In this document: positions 32,357-41,223 of the stretch, piece by piece
Layout: every line of letters begins with the position of its first letter
Position numbering within the stretch: position 1 is the first letter of the stretch
Assembly: GCA_017960545.1 (NCBI GenBank)
Contig: JAGCYZ010000023.1
Span: 1-45,925, forward strand
From: Bacteroidales bacterium
GTDB taxonomy: Bacteria; Bacteroidota; Bacteroidia; Bacteroidales; UBA932
Length of the DNA: 45,925 bases
Reading direction: 5' to 3'
Made by a program: the position numbers and the translations under genes
Notes under the pieces: model-generated
Told to the model about the DNA's origin: nothing
Databases searched by the model: none
The model's input: the letters and a program-made list of their open reading frames with translations, nothing else

Positions 32357-32827
32357 ATGTCAAAATTCGGTGGAAGTAGAAATAATAAAGAGGTTCCTGG
32401 AATTTCCTCAGGATCACTTTCCGATATCGTGTTCATGCTTTTGTTCTTCTTCATGGTTACCACACAGATGCGTGAAAGCGAGAACAAGGTTGTCATCAAG
32501 CTTCCTGAGGCTTCACAGTCTGTAAAACTTGAAAGGAAAGACCTTGCTTCATACATCAACATCGGTACCCCTACCAGGCAGTATCAGGCCCAGTTCGGTA
32601 CAGATGCCCGTATCCAGCTTAACGACTCTTTCAAGACCACGGATGACATCCGCGACTTTATCGCTGCAGAACGCGAGAGCATGAGTGAGGGCGACCGTAA
32701 CTTCATGACTACCGTTATCAGAGCTGACGAAGACGTCAGAATGGGTATCATAACAGATGTTAAGCAGGAGCTCAGACGTTGCTCCGCGCTTAGGATTATG
32801 TATCAGGCCCGAAAAGCTGCAGAATAA
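32357..32827 (+). CDS. exbD: ExbD-family protein 2
   Basis: A 156-residue ExbD/TolR-type protein. The membrane helix has the channel aspartate in SLSDIVFMLLFFFMVTTQM (about residues 20-38), followed by a periplasmic domain (NKVVIKLPEA, and DEDVRMGIITDVKQEL near the C-terminus). Two different ExbD copies after one ExbB are typical of Bacteroidetes. It is the last gene of the operon and is followed by a strong terminator. The Shine-Dalgarno sequence is described separately. Confidence 0.92.
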   Translation: MSKFGGSRNNKEVPGISSGSLSDIVFMLLFFFMVTTQMRESENKVVIKLPEASQSVKLERKDLASYINIGTPTRQYQAQFGTDARIQLNDSFKTTDDIRDFIAAERESMSEGDRNFMTTVIRADEDVRMGIITDVKQELRRCSALRIMYQARKAAE

Positions 32828-32851
32828 ATCCCTGTAGCTACTTCATATTCT

Positions 32852-32884
32852 AAAAGGCCGCGAGCTTACTCGCGGCCTTTTGAA
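32852..32884 (+). terminator. Terminator of the exbB operon
   Basis: A near-perfect hairpin, AAAAGGCCGCGAG / CTCGCGGCCTTTT, with a 4-nt CTTA loop. It lies about 25 bp after the stop of the second exbD and is followed by asnS. It is symmetric, so it could work in both directions. Confidence 0.95.
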
Positions 32885-32902
32885 TAAAAACAATTTTTAA
32901 GT

Positions 32903-34297
32903 ATGGAAAGAACCAAAATCAAAGATCTTTTACTTGCCAAGCCGGGACAGAAAGTCCTTGCAAAAGGTTGGGTCAGGACAAAGAGGGGAAACAAGGAGAT
33001 TGCTTTCATAGCCCTCAATGACGGATCCACCATCAATAACATCCAGATAGTAGTGAACAAGGCCCAGATTGACGGCACAATCCTGGCAAAGGTCACCACG
33101 GGCGCCTGCATCGGCGTTTGCGGAGATCTCGTAGAGTCAGTTGGAAGCGGTCAGGCCGTAGAAATCCAGGCAAGTGAAATAGAGATATACGGAGAGTGCG
33201 ACCCTATGCGCTACCCTCTCCAGAAGAAGGACACATCCTTTGAATTCCTGCGCAGCGTTGCGCATATGAGGATGCGTACAAATACCTTTGGAGCCGTGCT
33301 CAGGATCCGCAACCAGATGGCTTTCGCAATCCACGAGTACTTCCACTCAAAGGGATTCGTATATCTCAACACCCCCCTCATCACTGAATCTGACTGCGAG
33401 GGAGCCGGTCAGATGTTCCAAGTTACCACCCTTGATATGGAGAACCCGCCAAGGAACAAGAAAGGCGGAATAGATTACGCCAAGGACTTCTTTGGCAAAC
33501 AGACATCCCTCACGGTGAGCGGACAGCTTGAAGGCGAACTGGGAGCTACGGCTCTTGGAGAGATCTATACCTTCGGACCCACCTTCCGCGCCGAGAATTC
33601 GAATACTCCAAGGCATCTCGCAGAGTTCTGGATGATTGAACCTGAGATGGCTTTCTACGATATCACAGACAATATGAACCTGGCGGAGGATTTCATCAAG
33701 CATCTGGTGAAATACGCGCTGGACAACTGCTACGACGACATCAAATTCCTCAACGACCGTTACGACAACGAGCTCATAGACCGTCTCAAGGGCGTGACAG
33801 GTACGGAATTCGTACGTCTGGAGTACACAGAAGGCATCAAGATCCTGGAAAAGGCCGTTGCGGACGGAACCCAGTTCGAGTACCCCGTGTCCTGGGGTGT
33901 CGATCTCCAGAGCGAGCACGAGCGCTATCTGGTAGAAAAACACTTTGGCAAGCCGGTCATCCTCACGGGCTACCCCAAGGACATCAAGGCCTTCTATATG
34001 AAGCAGAATGAAGACGGCAAGACCGTTCGCGCAATGGACGTGCTGTTCCCCAAGATTGGCGAGATCATTGGCGGATCGGAAAGGGAATCATCCCTCGAGA
34101 AACTGGAGAAGAGAATTGACGAGCTGCATATGAGCCGCACCAACCTGGAGTGGTACATAGACACCCGCCGCTTCGGCTCCTGCCCTCACAGCGGCTTCGG
34201 ACTCGGATTCGAGCGCCTGCTGCTCTTTGTTACGGGAATGCAGAACATACGTGACGTGATTCCTTTCCCACGTACACCTAAGAACGCAGAATTTTAA
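32903..34297 (+). CDS. asnS: Asparaginyl-tRNA synthetase
   Basis: Class II aminoacyl-tRNA synthetase of 464 residues that charges tRNA-Asn; cytoplasmic. It has an N-terminal OB-fold anticodon-binding domain ([19 protein letters not shown]) and a catalytic domain with motif 2 around [20 protein letters not shown] and motif 3 [14 protein letters not shown]. The LNTPLIT segment is typical of AsnRS. The downstream gene udk starts 5 bp after the stop. Confidence 0.97.
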   Translation: MERTKIKDLLLAKPGQKVLAKGWVRTKRGNKEIAFIALNDGSTINNIQIVVNKAQIDGTILAKVTTGACIGVCGDLVESVGSGQAVEIQASEIEIYGECDPMRYPLQKKDTSFEFLRSVAHMRMRTNTFGAVLRIRNQMAFAIHEYFHSKGFVYLNTPLITESDCEGAGQMFQVTTLDMENPPRNKKGGIDYAKDFFGKQTSLTVSGQLEGELGATALGEIYTFGPTFRAENSNTPRHLAEFWMIEPEMAFYDITDNMNLAEDFIKHLVKYALDNCYDDIKFLNDRYDNELIDRLKGVTGTEFVRLEYTEGIKILEKAVADGTQFEYPVSWGVDLQSEHERYLVEKHFGKPVILTGYPKDIKAFYMKQNEDGKTVRAMDVLFPKIGEIIGGSERESSLEKLEKRIDELHMSRTNLEWYIDTRRFGSCPHSGFGLGFERLLLFVTGMQNIRDVIPFPRTPKNAEF

Positions 34298-34302
34298 AGT
34301 AT

Positions 34303-34920
34303 ATGTTAGTAATTGGAATAGCCGGCGGCTCCGGAAGCGGTAAGACCACCGTTGTAAAGGCCATTTGCGAAAAACTTGACAAAAGGGTTGTGGTAATCCC
34401 GCAGGACTGCTACTACAAAGACTCCAGTGACCTTACGGACGAGGAAAAGCGCGTCCACAACTTTGACCATCCGGATTCCATAGAATGGGATCTGCTTTGC
34501 AGTCAGCTCAAGGACCTGAAAGCGGGCAAGACCATTGAACAGCCGGTTTATTCCTTCATTTCCTGCACTAGGTCCAAGACAGAAAAGACCATAGTGAAAC
34601 CCGCCGACGTCATTATCATAGAAGGCATCCTCATCTTCACCTGCAAGCCCCTCCGCAACCAGATGGACATAAAGGTATTTGTGGACGCCGACGATGACGA
34701 CCGCCTTATGCGCGTGATGGAAAGGGATATTTCCGAGCGCGGAAAAGACGTTCACTGGGTTATCGAGCGCTACTCGCGCACGGTTAAGCCAATGTACCTG
34801 CAGTTCATTGAGCCAAGCAAGCGCTACGCTGACATCATAATCCCTCAGGGAGGTCACAACGAGGTAGCCATTAACATGCTCACTGCAACTGTAGAGAAAT
34901 ATCTGAACAAGACAAAGTAA
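34303..34920 (+). CDS. udk: Uridine kinase
   Basis: Phosphorylates uridine and cytidine in pyrimidine salvage; cytoplasmic. The 205-residue protein has the P-loop GGSGSGKTT (residues 8-16) and the family segments PQDCYYKD, NFDHPDSIEWD, IIIEGILIF and VERYSRTVKPMYLQFIEPSK. It is part of the asnS operon. The next gene begins 1 bp later. Confidence 0.95.
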   Translation: MLVIGIAGGSGSGKTTVVKAICEKLDKRVVVIPQDCYYKDSSDLTDEEKRVHNFDHPDSIEWDLLCSQLKDLKAGKTIEQPVYSFISCTRSKTEKTIVKPADVIIIEGILIFTCKPLRNQMDIKVFVDADDDDRLMRVMERDISERGKDVHWVIERYSRTVKPMYLQFIEPSKRYADIIIPQGGHNEVAINMLTATVEKYLNKTK

Positions 34921-34921
34921 A

Positions 34922-35644
34922 GTGCGTTTTCGCAAGGAAGACAGAGCCGGGATATACGGCACCGTGATATTCCATCTTGCGGTGCTGGTCATCCTGCTTG
35001 TCTGCCAGATAGGCTATTCCCTGCGGGGCGAGAATACTTTCGTGCTGGATTTTTCCAAGCAGGAAGAAGTTGAAAGGATCAAACAGGAGGAGATGTTCAA
35101 GGAGGATATCTCCTCCCGTATTGATGAACTGCTTGCCGCTTCCGCGGCAGGGCAGATAAACGTGCGCAACGTGGCCGTGGACAGGAGCGCCCTGCGTGAT
35201 GACCGCGGCACAGATGCGCAAAAGCTTTACGAAGACGCCGCAAGGCTCCAGCAGGAGCTGGAGAGCGGCTTTGAACTGCCCAAGCCGGAAGACGGCCTTG
35301 CAAGCGTGCAGGAAGAAAAACCAGCCGTAAAAGAAGATCCAAAGGCCGAGACACCGGCCTATCAGGGCCCTTCCGTAGTATCTTACTCCCTCACCGGCCG
35401 GAAGGCCAGTTCACTCTCCATCCCGGCATACAGATGCATAGGATCAGGTATGGTCACGGTAATTATAACGGTTGATCCCAGCGGAAGGGTAATCAACGCC
35501 CAAGTGCAGGAAGAAACATCTTCTCCGGACAGATGCCTTAGGGAGTTTGCAGTAAGGGCGGCCAGGCTTTCAAGGTTCTCTTCATCAACCTCTGCACCTG
35601 CCCGCCAGATGGGCGACATAATCTATCAGTTTATAGCGCAGTAG
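34922..35644 (+). CDS. TonB-like energy transducer protein
   Basis: A 240-residue protein with a membrane helix near the N-terminus (about 12-32, VIFHLAVLVILLVCQIGYSL), a charged coiled or linker region (about 40-150, rich in Glu/Lys/Pro) and a C-terminal TonB-like domain (about 165-240; GMVTVIITVDPSGRVINAQV). TonB proteins couple the ExbBD proton channel to outer-membrane receptors. The start is a GTG at 34922; later in-frame ATGs would remove the membrane helix. It overlaps the convergent S41 protease gene by 14 bp. Confidence 0.75.
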   Translation: MRFRKEDRAGIYGTVIFHLAVLVILLVCQIGYSLRGENTFVLDFSKQEEVERIKQEEMFKEDISSRIDELLAASAAGQINVRNVAVDRSALRDDRGTDAQKLYEDAARLQQELESGFELPKPEDGLASVQEEKPAVKEDPKAETPAYQGPSVVSYSLTGRKASSLSIPAYRCIGSGMVTVIITVDPSGRVINAQVQEETSSPDRCLREFAVRAARLSRFSSSTSAPARQMGDIIYQFIAQ

Positions 35645-37202
35645 CCACTGCCACCATATCGTCTATATCCAGATACAAGTGATAGAACGCCTGGTCTCCC
35701 AGTTGAGAGTACCGTCCCACCTGGGCGCGTATCTGTGGCATCATATAGTACTTGGAAGCCTCCCACTCTCCTTCCTGGGGCACCAGCGCGTCCTTTGACG
35801 CGGCAAAATCCAGGAACTCACGCTCGAGGCCGCTGCGGTCAAGGTACTGGAGGAGGGCGTCGTAATTGTCTATCGCGGTAAGCTCCTTCTTGTGGTTGTC
35901 AAAGAAGTTGGAAGCGAAGCGCAGGAGCGTGGCCTTGCGGGAGCAATTCATATAGAACGTGGTAGCCTTGGTGGTATCCAGCGGAACGAACACATCGGGC
36001 ACAATACCACCGCCACCATAAACGGCCCTGCCGCCAACGGTGTAGAATTCTTCGTCCTTGTTCACCTTGATGCTGTCAGCCTCAACCATCTCGCCGGTCT
36101 CGTATCTCTTGTATATATCATACTGATAATCATCGGAATACGGCTTTTGGATGCAGCGGCCGGACGGAGTGTAGAACCGGGCCACGGTAAGCCTGATTCC
36201 GGAGCCGTCGCTGAAATAGATAGGCTCCTGGACCAATCCTTTTCCAAAGGAACGGCGTCCAACTATCATTCCCCTGTCGTTATCCTGGATGGCACCTGAG
36301 AATATTTCACTGGAGGAAGCTGTACCCTCGTCAATGAGGACTGTGAGCTTGACATCCTTGAGGATACCGCGGCCATCTGCCTCGTAGGTCTCCCTCTCAC
36401 GGTGAAGGCCTTCCATATAGACAATGTTCCTGCCCTTCTCAAGGAAGAGGTTGGAAAGGTTGAGAGCCTGGTCAAAGTATCCTCCGGTATTGTCCCTGAG
36501 GTCGAATATCAGGGATGTCATACCCTGGTCCAGAAGGTTCCTGCTGGCAGTGACAAACTCCTGGGTGGTTGTCCTGGAGAACTTCTCCAGTTTTATGTAA
36601 CCCGTTGTGTCATTGATCATAAAGGCTGCGTCAACGCTGTTGATGGGAATCTTTCCTCGGGTTATTTCAAAGGGGATCACCTCTCCGTCACGCATCACGG
36701 TCACCGTTACCTTTGTTCCGGCCTGGCCCTTCATCCTGGCAACCATACTGTCCTGGGGGAACTGCACTCCTGCAATCACCTCCTCATCTACCTTCAGGAG
36801 CCTGTCACCCTGCTTGAGGCCGGTCTTGTCCGACGGGCCACCTGCTATGACCTCCATCACTATAGCGGTGTCGTTGGGAACATTGAACTGGATACCGATT
36901 CCGTCAAAGCCTCCGGCCAGTTCGGTCTCGCTTTCCTTAAGCGTTACCGGAGGAAGATACATTGAATGCGGATCCAGGGCGGAAAGCGCAGCGGAGGCGG
37001 CCGCCTCGGTCACGGCATTGTAATCAACGTCCTCGACGTAGTTCTCACTGATTTGCTGGAGGATGAGTTCAAGTTTCTGCCAGTCGTCCCGGCCAACCCG
37101 CAGTTTCTTATCCTTGCCTTTTATAGCATTGACTGTAACGGCCAGCATAACTCCCAGGACTATGCCCAGCAAAGCCGTTATCAGGGCTGTATTCTTCTTC
37201 AT
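35631..37202 (-). CDS. S41 C-terminal processing peptidase (CtpA-type)
   Basis: Exported serine protease of 523 residues that cleaves envelope proteins near their C-termini. It has an N-terminal hydrophobic anchor (about 7-26), a PDZ domain (about 95-180, ending RDGEVIPFEITRG) and the S41 domain. The catalytic Ser lies in DEGTASSSEIFSGA (residues 291-304) and the Lys is Lys321 in GRRSFGKGLVQ. It begins 5 bp after the dCMP deaminase gene and overlaps the convergent TonB-like gene by 14 bp. Confidence 0.93.
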   Translation of the reverse strand: MKKNTALITALLGIVLGVMLAVTVNAIKGKDKKLRVGRDDWQKLELILQQISENYVEDVDYNAVTEAAASAALSALDPHSMYLPPVTLKESETELAGGFDGIGIQFNVPNDTAIVMEVIAGGPSDKTGLKQGDRLLKVDEEVIAGVQFPQDSMVARMKGQAGTKVTVTVMRDGEVIPFEITRGKIPINSVDAAFMINDTTGYIKLEKFSRTTTQEFVTASRNLLDQGMTSLIFDLRDNTGGYFDQALNLSNLFLEKGRNIVYMEGLHRERETYEADGRGILKDVKLTVLIDEGTASSSEIFSGAIQDNDRGMIVGRRSFGKGLVQEPIYFSDGSGIRLTVARFYTPSGRCIQKPYSDDYQYDIYKRYETGEMVEADSIKVNKDEEFYTVGGRAVYGGGGIVPDVFVPLDTTKATTFYMNCSRKATLLRFASNFFDNHKKELTAIDNYDALLQYLDRSGLEREFLDFAASKDALVPQEGEWEASKYYMMPQIRAQVGRYSQLGDQAFYHLYLDIDDMVAVATAL

Positions 37203-37207
37203 CTTGT

Positions 37208-37612
37208 CTAGTCAACTTTTTCCACCTCAATCCCTGCCCTTTTCAAAAGGTCTATTCCGTCCGTAAGACGATACTCATCACGGTAAACCACCCTTTTTAT
37301 TCCGGACTGGATTATCAACTTGGAGCACTCTATACACGGAGATGCGGTCACGTAAAGCGTGGCTCCCTCGCTGCTGTTGCCGCTCATCGCCACCTTGGTA
37401 ATGGCGTTCGCCTCGGCGTGAAGGACGTACGGCTTGGTTATACCGTTCTCATCTTCGCAAATATTCTCGAAGCCGGAAGGGGTTCCGTTGTAGCCGTCGG
37501 ATATGATCATCTTGTCCTTGACTATCAAGGCACCCACCTGGCGGCGCTTGCAATAGGAATTCTGCGCCCACACGGCGGCCATCTGCATATAACTCTGGTC
37601 AAACTTGTTCAT
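37208..37612 (-). CDS. dCMP deaminase (ComEB-like)
   Basis: Converts dCMP to dUMP, feeding dTTP synthesis. The 134-residue protein has the zinc-site motifs HAE (His65, Glu67) and PCIEC (Cys93, Cys96) of the cytidine/deoxycytidylate deaminase family, plus ISDGYNGTPSG. The ATG at 37612 is preferred because the upstream frame overlaps the acyl-CoA synthetase gene; the gap to that gene is 1 bp. Confidence 0.93.
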   Translation of the reverse strand: MNKFDQSYMQMAAVWAQNSYCKRRQVGALIVKDKMIISDGYNGTPSGFENICEDENGITKPYVLHAEANAITKVAMSGNSSEGATLYVTASPCIECSKLIIQSGIKRVVYRDEYRLTDGIDLLKRAGIEVEKVD

Positions 37613-37613
37613 T

Positions 37614-39269
37614 TTAGTTTCTCTGGTATAGATAGCGTTTGATACTCTTCTTTGGCGTGCGCTCAAAGTCTTCCGGAAGGAATTCCATACGCTTGATGCG
37701 GGCGTAATTAGGAATTTCTGAATTGATTTCAGGCAGGGAATCCTCCAGACGTTTCTTGATCTGGTCAGGGGTCATTCCATCAAGGCTGGCCTGGTGATAA
37801 TCCGGATAAACAAGGGCTACCAGCGCTCCGTTGTCCTCAATTACAAGGGAATCGGAGACGTAGTTTACATTGTTGATGACGGATTCAAGCTCTTCCGGAT
37901 AGATATTCTGGCCGGAAGGGCCAAGGATCATACATTTGCTGCGGCCCCTCAGGTACAGGAAGCCGTCGGCATCTATCACGCCCATATCTCCAGTACGGAA
38001 CCAGCCGTCATCGGTGAAGGTTGCCGCAGTGGCCTCAGGATTCTTATAATAGCCAAGGAATACATTGGGGCCCTTTACCTGCACTTCTCCGGGGATGTTG
38101 TGAGGGTCCTCGGAATCTATGCGCACCTGGCAGTTTGCGATGGGCTTCCCGCAGGAACCCATTCGTGTCTTATACCATTTGGCGTAGGTGATGAGCGGCG
38201 CGCACTCAGTCATTCCGTATCCTACCGTGAACGGGAACCTTATGGAGCGGAGGAACTTCTCCACCTCCGGATTGAGGCCGGCTCCTCCCATTATCACCTC
38301 TTCGAAACGTCCGCCGAAGGCGTCTATCATACCGTTGCGGATGCGGGTGCGGATAACCCTGTTCAGGATTGGGATGCGCATAAAAGTCCTGTTGCGCTCC
38401 ACCAGGGGCTTGATCTGGGTCTTGTAAACTTTCTCTATGATAAGGGGCACGGCAATGATGATGTCCGGACGGACATCCTGCAGCGCGTTCATTATGATCT
38501 TGGGGCTGGGGACGCGGGTGAGGAAATGGATGTGGGCGCCAATGGTAAGCTCAAAGAGGCACTCGAAAAGAAGGCCGTACATATGGGCTGAAGGCAACAT
38601 GGCGACAACTTCCGAGTAGCAGCTCATCTGAGGCTCGGCGTATTCTCCGGCAAAATGGATATTGGCGTACAGTGCCCTGTACGGTATCATTACGCCTTTG
38701 GAGAATCCGGATGTTCCGGAAGTGTAGTTGATCATTGCCAATTCTTCCGGCTTGTCCTTATAGTAATCCATATCGTCGGGGCCGAAACCATTGGGATACT
38801 TTGCCGCAAAGTTGGCGGAAAGGTTCTTGCGCACTTCCTGAAGGTAAGGTTCCCTGGAATAGAGGAAGTTGAGGGTGTTCATCTGTACCACCACGGCCAG
38901 GCCGGGCATCTCGGATTCCAGCAGGCCTTCCCAGATTACGTCATCTACGAAAAGCACCTTGGCTTCCGAATGGTTAACCAGATAATGTATGTTACCGGCC
39001 TTGAATTCGTGAAGGATTGGCACGGGGACGGCACCGTAGGTAGATGCCGCAATGAAACTGACGGCCCAGTTGGACTGGTTCTTTGAACAGATGGCCACTT
39101 TGTCCCCCTTCTGGAGGCCGCAGCCTTCAAAGCAAAGGTGTATGAGGGCAACCCTTTGTGCGACCTCTGCGTACGTGAGGGTCACGCCCTGATAATTGGA
39201 GAGGGCGGGCCTTTCCCAGTTCTCCCTGAAGGAGGATTCGTATAATTTGTTTACCGATTTGAATTCCAT
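37614..39269 (-). CDS. AMP-binding long-chain acyl-CoA synthetase
   Basis: A 551-residue adenylate-forming enzyme that activates fatty acids as acyl-AMP and then acyl-CoA. Motifs: YTSGTSGFSKGV (P-loop-like, about 187-198), VGYGMTECAPLITY, and the C-terminal YLRGRSKCMILGPSGQNIYP that carries the moving hinge. Soluble, with no signal peptide. The start overlaps the stop of the preceding gene (TAATG), indicating coupled translation. Confidence 0.93.
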   Translation of the reverse strand: MEFKSVNKLYESSFRENWERPALSNYQGVTLTYAEVAQRVALIHLCFEGCGLQKGDKVAICSKNQSNWAVSFIAASTYGAVPVPILHEFKAGNIHYLVNHSEAKVLFVDDVIWEGLLESEMPGLAVVVQMNTLNFLYSREPYLQEVRKNLSANFAAKYPNGFGPDDMDYYKDKPEELAMINYTSGTSGFSKGVMIPYRALYANIHFAGEYAEPQMSCYSEVVAMLPSAHMYGLLFECLFELTIGAHIHFLTRVPSPKIIMNALQDVRPDIIIAVPLIIEKVYKTQIKPLVERNRTFMRIPILNRVIRTRIRNGMIDAFGGRFEEVIMGGAGLNPEVEKFLRSIRFPFTVGYGMTECAPLITYAKWYKTRMGSCGKPIANCQVRIDSEDPHNIPGEVQVKGPNVFLGYYKNPEATAATFTDDGWFRTGDMGVIDADGFLYLRGRSKCMILGPSGQNIYPEELESVINNVNYVSDSLVIEDNGALVALVYPDYHQASLDGMTPDQIKKRLEDSLPEINSEIPNYARIKRMEFLPEDFERTPKKSIKRYLYQRN

Positions 39270-41179
39270 TACTGTTTGAGGGAATTGAGAGTTTTTCTGT
39301 CTTTGATCTGCTCACCGCCGTCAAACCCAAAGTACAGGGTGTCGCGGGTGGTGGTGACCTTCCAATATTTCTGGCCTGAGACCTCAAGGAGTTCAGGCAG
39401 CTTGATTATTACATCCTGGGCGGTTATTCCCTGCCAGGAGGCGGGTTTCTTGCCGTGAAGGTCGTACATCTCAAGGGTGTTGTCCTTATGGAGGACCATT
39501 ACGGTATAACCCTTGGCTCCGGTGAAGTCATAGACTTCCGGACCCAGGAGGATTTCCTTGCCCAGGTCAACCGGGAAACCGGCCACAAAGGCGCCCAGGC
39601 GGCTTATCATATACAGCGAACTGCCCGCACCGAACAGGAACTGGATCTTGCCGTTGTTGTAATAATCCACGTCGGATACGTAGCCGCATATCTTCTGCTT
39701 GAACGGAACGCCCCAGACGCCCTTGCCGTTCTCGTCATTGAGGCAGAGGGAGAGCTGGGCGTTCTGGTAGAAGGTGTTCTTCTTGCCGTTGCCGCTGTTG
39801 GTGACCTCGAACGGCCCCTGAGGTATCTCCACCACAAGTTCAGGGGTCCTGTTGGACTTGACCACTGCGGACTTGACGTCCATTTCAAGGCCGGAGCGGG
39901 TGTAACGGAGGAGCTTGGTGTCGTTGGAGGTGTAGTACATTGTCATCAGGCAGTCCTTTGAGACCAACTGGTCTCCCAGCAGCTCTTCGGAAGCTGCGGC
40001 GGACAGCAGGTCCTCAAGGGCGGCGCGGCTTCCGGAGAGCGTCCAGTTGCCAAGGGTGAGGCTGCTGCTTTCGTCCGCAAGGGCGAAAAGGTCGCCGAAC
40101 TCGCAGGCCGCGAAGGATGCATAAGGATAACCTTCGGTTATGGTCTGCTCCTTTGCGGCAGCTCCGCCGCGGCGTACGGCGTTGATGGTGTGCACGGTGC
40201 CATCGTCCAGTTTCCAGGAAAGGGTGGCTACTTCCTGCACATCCTTCGCCCACTGGTCAGGATTCACTCCCGCCGCAGCGCGGAGGCTCTCGGAAAGCTG
40301 CTTGTTTGCGGACAGCCTTTGCGTTGCGTCAAGATATTTCTTGTACCCGCTGCGGTAGCTGTCCAGCTTGGAAGGCGAAAGGCTCAGGGCGAAGACGGTG
40401 TTGGTGGGCGCCACCTCCCCCATCCTGCTGGAACCTGCCTGGAGTCCGTCAAGGATATTCATAAAGTACGATGCGTCCTTGCCGCTGCGTGTCTTGAGCA
40501 GCCACTCTTCCTGACCTGCGCCCCTGTTATAGATCGCGGTCCACTCGGAAGCCCTTTTCAGGAAGGAGGAGTATTTGCCAAAGAAACTGTCGTATGCGTT
40601 TATGAGCCTGTCTGCATAGTCGTTGGAGAAGTATGATGCATTGCGGTGGCCAAGGTCCTTGGCAAGGGCCGCGAAAGTGCTGTTGTCCAGGATGGAGGCA
40701 CCTGCCTCAAGATGCCTGGCGGAAGAACTAACTATAGTTTCCGACGGGGAAACCAGCATGAACTCCCTCTCGTCGTGGGGAACTATCTGGGCGGCGAGGC
40801 CTGAAGCCACTGCAGTCCTGTACAGGGCGCTGTCCGCCTTGGATACCACCAGCAGCGGAACAAGGTTTCCGCTGTAGTGGAGAGAGGCGGCCACCGACAC
40901 CCCCGAGAGCGATCCTGCATCCACTATCTCCTGCACATAATCCTTGAACGGGCCGGAGCAGAAATGGCTGAGCACCGGCATTCCCTTGGCCAGCTCCTGG
41001 AACGTCATTACGGCCGCGGCATCGGAAGGGATGGCGGCAAGGAGGGCGGAATCCGCCTTCAATTTCTTCTCGGAACCATCAGGAGCGGAACCTGAATAGA
41101 GGGCATAGATAAAACCGGCGATAGCCAGCATCAGAGCCGCTGCAACACACGCAAGGATTATAAGCGTCTTTTTGTTCAT
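39269..41179 (-). CDS. Unknown protein with N-terminal anchor and propeller-like C-terminus
   Basis: A 636-residue protein with one N-terminal membrane segment (about 5-27), then an extracytoplasmic domain beginning LKADSALLAAIPSDAAAVMT. It vaguely resembles DUF3352/DUF4836-type surface-exposed proteins of Bacteroidetes, but I cannot assign a family. The C-terminal part (about 430-600) has beta-propeller-like repeats (DVDYYNNGKIQFLFGAGSSL, GPEVYDFTGAKGYTVMVLH). No catalytic motif is evident. It lies between an esterase and an acyl-CoA synthetase gene in one block. TATATTTG is 6 nt before the ATG. Confidence 0.65.
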   Translation of the reverse strand: MNKKTLIILACVAAALMLAIAGFIYALYSGSAPDGSEKKLKADSALLAAIPSDAAAVMTFQELAKGMPVLSHFCSGPFKDYVQEIVDAGSLSGVSVAASLHYSGNLVPLLVVSKADSALYRTAVASGLAAQIVPHDEREFMLVSPSETIVSSSARHLEAGASILDNSTFAALAKDLGHRNASYFSNDYADRLINAYDSFFGKYSSFLKRASEWTAIYNRGAGQEEWLLKTRSGKDASYFMNILDGLQAGSSRMGEVAPTNTVFALSLSPSKLDSYRSGYKKYLDATQRLSANKQLSESLRAAAGVNPDQWAKDVQEVATLSWKLDDGTVHTINAVRRGGAAAKEQTITEGYPYASFAACEFGDLFALADESSSLTLGNWTLSGSRAALEDLLSAAASEELLGDQLVSKDCLMTMYYTSNDTKLLRYTRSGLEMDVKSAVVKSNRTPELVVEIPQGPFEVTNSGNGKKNTFYQNAQLSLCLNDENGKGVWGVPFKQKICGYVSDVDYYNNGKIQFLFGAGSSLYMISRLGAFVAGFPVDLGKEILLGPEVYDFTGAKGYTVMVLHKDNTLEMYDLHGKKPASWQGITAQDVIIKLPELLEVSGQKYWKVTTTRDTLYFGFDGGEQIKDRKTLNSLKQ

Positions 41180-41185
41180 ATTAAA

Positions 41186-41193
41186 CAAATATA
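41186..41193 (-). promoter_or_regulatory. -7 element of the 39269-41179 gene, 6 nt from the start codon
   Basis: TATATTTG on the minus strand matches TAnnTTTG; its last G is 6 nt before the ATG at 41179. Its first four bases are part of an inverted repeat. Confidence 0.55.
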
Positions 41194-41219
41194 GCAATAA
41201 TTGACAAATTATTGCTATA
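41190..41219. repeat. 12-bp perfect inverted repeat overlapping a promoter
   Basis: TATAGCAATAAT, 6-nt spacer, and its exact complement ATTATTGCTATA. It fills nearly the whole 44-bp gap between the SGNH stop and the next start. On the minus strand the downstream arm runs into the TATATTTG box and a T-rich tract. It could be an operator or a terminator for the upstream esterase gene. Confidence 0.8.
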
Positions 41220-41223
41220 AGTG

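Noticed and set aside
30462-32827. Flagellar MotAB or Tol-Pal assignment for the exbB operon
   Set aside because: No flagellar, Tol or Pal genes nearby, and two ExbD-type genes after one ExbB fit the Bacteroidetes energy-transduction type.
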